Below, one piece after another: positions 30,159 through 33,384 of a stretch of DNA of 33,384 nt (positions within the stretch are counted from its first letter, which is position 1; every line of letters begins with the position of its first letter). Source of the stretch: a virus. Where the stretch lies: positions 1 through 33,384 of IMG/VR virus record IMGVR_UViG_3300049043_000100. The stretch is one strand, 5' to 3'. The notes below the pieces were generated by a model. It was given only the letters and a program-made list of their open reading frames with translations, was not told where the DNA came from and ran no database searches. The position numbers and the translations under genes are program-made.

Positions 30159-30312
30159 ATATTCTTACTTTTACAATAATTCCCACATTGTCCTGCACCT
30201 CATCTGGGGTTCCCACAATATCTATATAATCAGCACCACTATTGTATATATTTGTTAATACATCTAACAAAGCAGCTAGAGGGAATCTATTCTTGAAACT
30301 AATTGTTTCCAT
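30142..30312 (-). CDS. Short conserved-looking protein, unknown
   Basis: An intact 56-codon frame without indels: METISFKNRFPLAALLDVLT, NIYNSGADYIDIVGTPDEV, then QDNVGIIVKVRIYVKGQ and two stops. It has a helix followed by a beta hairpin-like segment (DYIDIVG and VGIIVKVRIYV), reminiscent of small alpha/beta proteins, but I do not recognise the family. It starts seven bases after the stop of the Cys-rich gene. Confidence 0.55.
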   Translation of the reverse strand: METISFKNRFPLAALLDVLTNIYNSGADYIDIVGTPDEVQDNVGIIVKVRIYVKGQ

Positions 30313-30318
30313 ATTAAA

Positions 30319-30604
30319 TTATTTTATCATTTCTTGTTCTTCTGCTGCTGTAACCAACGCTGTCCACTTACTCAGGGGCATGCACAGGATAGGCATTTAG
30401 TTTTGGCATCCAACGTACATCCACACTTTGTGCAATGTACATCAATTCTCATGGTTTTGTAATTCTTGGCATTAACAGAACTTAGCTCACACCCATTACA
30501 AATCTCCATCCTCTCCTTCGCTGTTCTCTATAATATCCTTCAGATGAGCTGGGGGAATCAACTTGTTCCTCCATCCCTCGTATATCTGTAGATAATACAC
30601 TCAT
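30319..30604 (-). CDS. Small Cys-rich zinc-binding protein
   Basis: About 94 residues over two or three frame jumps. N-terminus MSVLSTDIYEGWRNKLIPP, then AHLKDIIENSEGERMEICNG. The zinc-binding part is CNGCELSS, then VHCTKCGCTLDAKTKCLSC and ACPLSKW. With about eight Cys in CxxC spacing it probably holds two zinc ions. Homologues are common small genes beside the terminase in Bacteroidota phages; the function is unknown. The start overlaps the end of the HU-like gene. Confidence 0.62.
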
Positions 30605-30940
30605 TTAATTTTGGTTTTAAATCCCTAATGTTTCCCTCAAGCGTATCCTTCCTCATGAGCAAACCTCGTCTTGTTCTAGCATCTGTCTCTGTCTCTAACG
30701 CTTTTGTCCACCTCTTCCAGCTTATGGACCCATCTCTTCATTGCTATCAGCCTTCTTCTGATTAAACTTAAACACTCCGAACCCACTGATTTCCACACTC
30801 TTATTCTTTGCCATAGCCTTATTAGCCTCCTGAAACTGATGTTACAACAGCCTCTAGCACCTTTCTCCCACCATCATCTTTGGAGAAAGCTTCCTTATGA
30901 GCCAGTCTCTAACAGAGCAGACTCACAGGCTTCTTCTCAT
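30600..30940 (-). CDS. HU/IHF-like DNA-binding protein
   Basis: About 112 residues with frame jumps near the start and near 30700. Motifs are RDWLIRKLSPKMMVGE, a helical stretch, HQFQEANKAMAKNKSVEISG and GFGVFKFNQKKA, followed by TKALETETDARTR and LEGNIRDLKPKLN. The helix followed by SVEISGFGVF is the start of the HU/IHF beta arm, although the arm itself looks reduced. HU/IHF-like genes are typical of crAss-like phages. The C-terminal extension is helical and charged. It may bend DNA during packaging or replication. Its start overlaps the previous stop (TGATG). Confidence 0.62.
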
Positions 30941-31300
30941 CACTTATGGAATATTCTGATTTCAAGCACTACATTTTATCAAAGTTCATTAACTATCTGG
31001 GGATTCACCTTCACCCTTGTGAGCCATCCTTCACCAACACCCCATACGCTTCAGCTTAGAGACAATATTATTAATAGAAGCATTCGTTCTGTCCCATATT
31101 TTTTACAAGAACTCCTCCCTTATACTTCCATATGAAATATTACCCTTAACAGCTGTAAAGGCTATAAGCTGTATTTCTCTCTCTGTCAATTTCAACCCAT
31201 TAACAGCAGATAGTATCATATAATACCTCTCAGCGATAGAACAAGAGATGAGTTCTCATTCTTTCTAATCCTCTGTAATACAATATCATTCACAATAACA
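30940..31300 (-). CDS. Winged-helix-like DNA-binding protein
   Basis: About 118 residues with at least three frame jumps; the start is uncertain (a GTG near 31297 is one option). Motifs: VNDIVLQRIRKNENSSLVLS, YYMILSAVNGLKLTEREIQL, IAFTAVKGNISYGSIREEF, then NASINNIVSKLKRMG, VNPQIV and VVLEIRIF. The helix-turn-helix, a recognition helix (SINNIVSKLKRMG) and a following beta wing suggest a winged helix. The LTEREIQL segment resembles response-regulator-like helices, but I favour a phage replication or late-gene regulator of the crAss-like gene set. TAGTTTTG just upstream (about 31304) could be a promoter -7 element. Confidence 0.55.
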
Positions 31301-31387
31301 AAACTACCATATAGATTATAACAAACAACAAATTATTTTCTATCAATAGCTATATTATTCCCCCATTTTCCTTCCTCCAGAGCCCCA

Positions 31388-31974
31388 CTATCCACCTCCC
31401 CACCCACCACCCTGCAAGATAATAACTTTTCTTGATATTCTTCTTTGATGTGCAAAAATATTTTCAAAATATTCTAATGAACTAGGCATGTCTGCATAAC
31501 TGTTTGATTTTCTGATATTTATATCTTTTTTAATAGTTGAAGATTATGAAGATTACCAACTAATACTAATTGGTGTTTCATTGTCTTTTAAACCATGACA
31601 ATGGTCATCAATGCAGTACTATATGCACTCCTTTTTTTGCTGTTCAGGAAACTTTTTAATAAACTCATCTTTACTAAATCCTCAAGTCTCTCCATGTAGA
31701 ATTTCCTTTTTCAAAGGTTGTTCTTTTGATAGCATCTTTGAAAAAACTGTCTTGCTTTTCTTCTTGGAGTTTGATTTCTATTTCTCTCGATTATTTGTCT
31801 TACTTCTTTTATCCATCCATTATCATTCTTTATAACTTTATATTTACAGAGTTTACATCTACTAGATATACCAGTGCATCTAGATGAGTCTTTTGGAAAC
31901 TCATCATAATCCTTTATATTTTTACATCCTGGACATCTAAATAATGGTTTACAATCTATACTTTCTGTTGCCAC
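31388..31974 (-). CDS. HNH-type homing endonuclease-like protein
   Basis: About 190 residues over several frame jumps. N-terminus (GTG at 31974, or an upstream ATG in another frame): FRCPGCKNIKDYDEFPKDSS, then RCTGISSRCKLCKYK, a four-Cys zinc finger of the type that opens many HNH endonucleases. After NNGWIKEVRQII-like helices and TPRRKARQFFQRCYQ, other frames give FSKDEFIKKFPEQQKK, DDHCHGLKDN and NLHNLQLLKKDINIRKSNS, which resemble the HNH core and the terminal N-L-Q-L...K-S-N pattern. The catalytic His pair is only partly readable because of indels. The gene stands between the zinc-finger protein and the packaging-side genes, a common place for a mobile HNH gene. Confidence 0.6.
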
Positions 31975-32106
31975 TTTTCAAAATATTCTTTATTTTTTTA
32001 TTTCTTTTACAGATAGATTCAAGTTTTCATAATTTTAATTTTAACAACCACCCCGAAGGTACGAATGAATATTTCACATTTCCCGAATTTATCTTTTCCT
32101 CAACCC

Positions 32107-32140
32107 ATAGCTTGACAAAACACCCCATATATCAAGCTAT
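32107..32140. repeat. Inverted repeat downstream of zinc-finger gene
   Basis: ATAGCTTGA and TCAAGCTAT, a perfect 9-bp stem with a 16-nt loop. It lies five bases beyond the stop of the 32145-32502 gene. There is no T-run, so a classical terminator is not supported; an mRNA-end hairpin or protein-binding site is possible. Confidence 0.6.
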
Positions 32141-32158
32141 ACATTTACACATCCCCCC
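32141..32158. repeat. 18-bp direct repeat, downstream copy
   Basis: ACATTTACACATCCCCCC, differing from 32572-32589 at one base. The coding-strand form contains the stop codon of the 32145-32502 gene. Confidence 0.7.
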
Positions 32159-32502
32159 CATGATGCTCCAAATGATGCTCTCTACAATCCAGTCGTGTAA
32201 CATCGTAAGGGCTTTGTATAATGCCTCATGATGAGCTTCAGCAAGATGGGACTACCACATATACAACATGGCTGTTTTACTATCTTTCCTCTCTTTATTT
32301 GTGCACATGTAAATAAGACCTACAATTTGCTTTCATTCTCTGAAAATCATTTAGCTCAGAATGTTTAGGGTGTATTTTTCCTCATATAAGCATTGTGACA
32401 ACTTAAACAAGTACCTACGCTTGTTTATTCTATCTTGGCTCTAAAGGACCATTACATTTAGAACATTCATTCTTTAGGGGATTTGGCACTTCTCTTTCTC
32501 AT
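32145..32502 (-). CDS. Small zinc-finger/HNH-like protein
   Basis: About 118 residues with several frame jumps. It opens MRKR, then KNECSKCNGPLEP, CLSCHNAYMRKNTPK, ELNDFQRMKANCRSYLHV and a second Cys cluster PCCICGS followed by AHHEALYKPL and REHHLEHHGG. Two Cys pairs, then a CxxC and a HH...HH end are arranged like a small HNH-type zinc protein found in several Bacteroidota phages. It starts five bases after a perfect -7 box, so the mRNA may be leaderless. It could be a regulator or small nuclease; I cannot choose. Confidence 0.6.
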
Positions 32503-32506
32503 ATTG

Positions 32507-32538
32507 CAAATATAACAATATTGTTTCACATTAACAAA
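32507..32538 (-). promoter_or_regulatory. Bacteroidota-type promoter, leaderless
   Basis: On the minus strand TTTG (32538-32535), 20 nt, then a perfect TATATTTG (32514-32507). The ATG of the zinc-finger gene begins at 32502, so transcription should begin at or next to the start codon. This is the best promoter match in the window and probably opens the minus-strand gene series. Confidence 0.72.
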
Positions 32539-32551
32539 TGTTTATGTGAAA
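32524..32551. promoter_or_regulatory. Palindromic operator candidate over the promoter
   Basis: TTTCACAT (32524-32531) and ATGTGAAA (32544-32551) form a perfect 8-bp inverted repeat with 12-nt spacing. The -33 TTTG box lies between the two arms, so a dimeric repressor binding here would block the promoter. Confidence 0.55.
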
Positions 32552-32571
32552 CGCTAATGTGACTCAGTGGA

Positions 32572-32589
32572 ACATTTATACATCCCCCC
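32572..32589. repeat. 18-bp direct repeat, upstream copy
   Basis: ACATTTATACATCCCCCC, 17 of 18 identical to 32141-32158. It lies upstream of the promoter and palindrome of the zinc-finger gene, so the two copies bracket that gene with its promoter. Confidence 0.7.
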
Positions 32590-32613
32590 TTATTATAGGA
32601 AAATTTTAACTTC

Positions 32614-32713
32614 CATCCCCCAAATCTATCATATCCATGAGAGGGGAGACTCACTCCATCCCAGAAGCCCCCTTCGGGGAAAGGTAAGTTGGGGGCATCC
32701 CCGCCAATTTGCC
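32614..32713 (+). other. GC-rich structured region upstream of plus-strand gene
   Basis: A GC-rich island in AT-rich DNA. On the plus strand CCCC-TTCG-GGG (about 32672-32682) is a stable tetraloop hairpin, and TTGGGGG-cat-CCCC-g-CCAA (about 32690-32708) is a second one. An upstream segment ATCCCCCAA (about 32617-32625) could pair with TTGGGGG instead, giving an alternative fold. Together these look like a structured leader or a host-type intergenic repeat. A 66-codon minus-strand frame covers the area but has no recognisable protein pattern, so I do not call it. Confidence 0.4.
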
Positions 32714-32770
32714 TCATAACAATCATTAATCATAAAGTGCAGACAGCACTATAAAAACTTTAAAATCGTT

Positions 32771-33203
32771 ATGAATACAACTATTCAATTGGAAGGTGCT
32801 CAGGTAGGTAAAATCACTTTACTTTAGAAAAGGTTTGCCTTACAAGAATGGCCAAAGAGCTAAGGACAAGAAGACTTATAATCAGTATCGCTACAACGGT
32901 ACAGTTTTCAATGTTGAGAGTGATAATAAGTTTTTGTCAGCTTTTTGATCAGTGAAGAGCTCTATTCTGTTGAGTTCATCACAGGTCAAAGAGAGGTTAA
33001 AGAGGGTTGACTCTGAGGGTGCTGAAATCACTCGCACTGTTGACACTCTTGAATTTGACAACTGTTGCCGATCTGTTAATCAGGCAGAAAAGCTTGCAGG
33101 TAGTGAGGTGAGAATCAAAAGATTTACAAATCTTTAGAGGCAGCTCCTGTAACTGATGAATTGCTTGAAAATGTTGGCAAAGGGTGCAGCTGTAAATGCT
33201 TAA
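32771..33203 (+). CDS. Plus-strand gene of unknown function
   Basis: The only plus-strand gene I support. About 138 residues with several frame jumps: MNTTIQLEGAQVGKIT, then FRKGLPYKNGQRAKDKKTYN, QYRYNGTVFNVESDNKF, ELYSVEFITGQREV (another frame), DSEGAEITRTVDTLEFDNCC, RSVNQAEKLAGSEVRIKRF and AAPVTDELLENV to a TAA at 33201-33203. The protein looks beta-rich in the first half and helical near the end. A terminator follows within 15 bases, which supports the reading direction. I have the impression of a conserved small protein in related phages but cannot name a function. Confidence 0.6.
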
Positions 33204-33216
33204 TATCGACAGGAAA

Positions 33217-33251
33217 GAATGTGTTCGTGTAATGCGGACACATTCTTTTTT
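33217..33251 (+). terminator. Rho-independent terminator of the plus-strand gene
   Basis: GAATGTGTTCG (33217-33227) pairs with CGGACACATTC (33235-33245), 11 bp with one G-T pair and a 7-nt loop, then TTTTTT. The A-run ahead of the stem also allows weaker termination on the minus strand. Confidence 0.88.
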
Positions 33252-33384
33252 CTTCATTCTGTGTATATATGGGTGGGGAATAATGAATTAGTCCGAAGGG
33301 AGGGAATTGACTGAAGAAATTCGTTCCATTTTCCTTCATAACTCATTGATTATCTGTTAGTTTGAGAGTGGGTAACAATACATT
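33252..33384. other. Window end without a recognisable gene
   Basis: No coding frame with a recognisable pattern. The last 11 bases (33374-33384, AACAATACATT) resemble the start of the reverse nanopore adapter (AGCAATACGTA) and may be a degraded adapter end, which would make the window a complete read. Confidence 0.4.

Noticed and set aside
32526-32726. A 66-codon minus-strand frame over the GC-rich hairpins
   Set aside because: It runs into the promoter and palindrome of the next gene and its composition follows the hairpins; no homologous pattern is visible.
33124-33339. A 71-codon minus-strand frame near the right end
   Set aside because: It covers the terminator hairpin and the antisense of the plus-strand gene, with no recognisable pattern.

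Overview
This window looks like one 33 kb piece of a tailed bacteriophage of the crAss-like type, or a close relative, infecting a Bacteroidota host. The phage assignment rests on a recognisable series of late genes: terminase, portal, scaffold-like protein, major capsid protein, head-tail and ring proteins, a tail collar/fibre cassette and a very large 'muzzle'-type tail protein. The host assignment rests on promoters of the Bacteroidota type (TTTG, about 19-21 nt, TAnnTTTG) and on A-rich leaders without a Shine-Dalgarno sequence. All family assignments are from recognition of the translated sequence; no search was run.

The sequence appears to be an uncorrected Oxford Nanopore read or a contig made from one. 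The first 47 bases match the nanopore ligation adapter in both orientations, and nearly every gene over about 300 bp is broken by one or more frame jumps. I therefore give most genes as one span read across several frames, with starts and stops taken from motifs and from neighbouring stop/start junctions. These breaks are best read as sequencing errors, not pseudogenes. The genetic code looks standard.

Layout, in the direction of transcription (almost everything is on the minus strand, so from right to left): (a) 33.2-32.77 kb: one plus-strand gene of unknown function with a strong terminator, divergent from the rest. (b) 32.5-31.4 kb: a small zinc-finger/HNH-like protein with its own promoter and a palindrome, then an HNH homing-type gene. 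(c) 31.3-29.4 kb: small packaging-side genes (winged-helix-like protein, HU/IHF-like protein, Cys-rich protein, three short unknowns, terminase-associated protein). (d) 29.5-21.2 kb: large terminase, portal, an SPFH/stomatin-like protein, a promoter, scaffold-like protein and major capsid protein. (e) 21.2-18.1 kb: small head protein, head-tail proteins and a large unknown structural protein, closed by a perfect 12-bp-stem terminator. (f) 18.1-12.4 kb: an appendage cassette with a tail-collar protein, several modular proteins with Thr/Ser linkers, a DUF1566 domain and a laminin-G/concanavalin-like lectin, closed by another terminator. (g) 12.3-0.09 kb: a new unit starting from a promoter, with an HTH-metallophosphoesterase, three ring/tail proteins and the giant muzzle-type protein. 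Two GIY-YIG homing endonuclease genes sit exactly at gene junctions in this unit. Two further structural proteins follow.

The points most worth a second look are the phage-encoded SPFH protein between portal and scaffold, the two GIY-YIG genes placed within a few bases of structural genes, the shared N-terminal docking module and Thr/Ser linkers of the appendage proteins, exact 16-bp direct repeats flanking the lectin gene, and near-identical 18-bp repeats flanking the zinc-finger/HNH-like gene.
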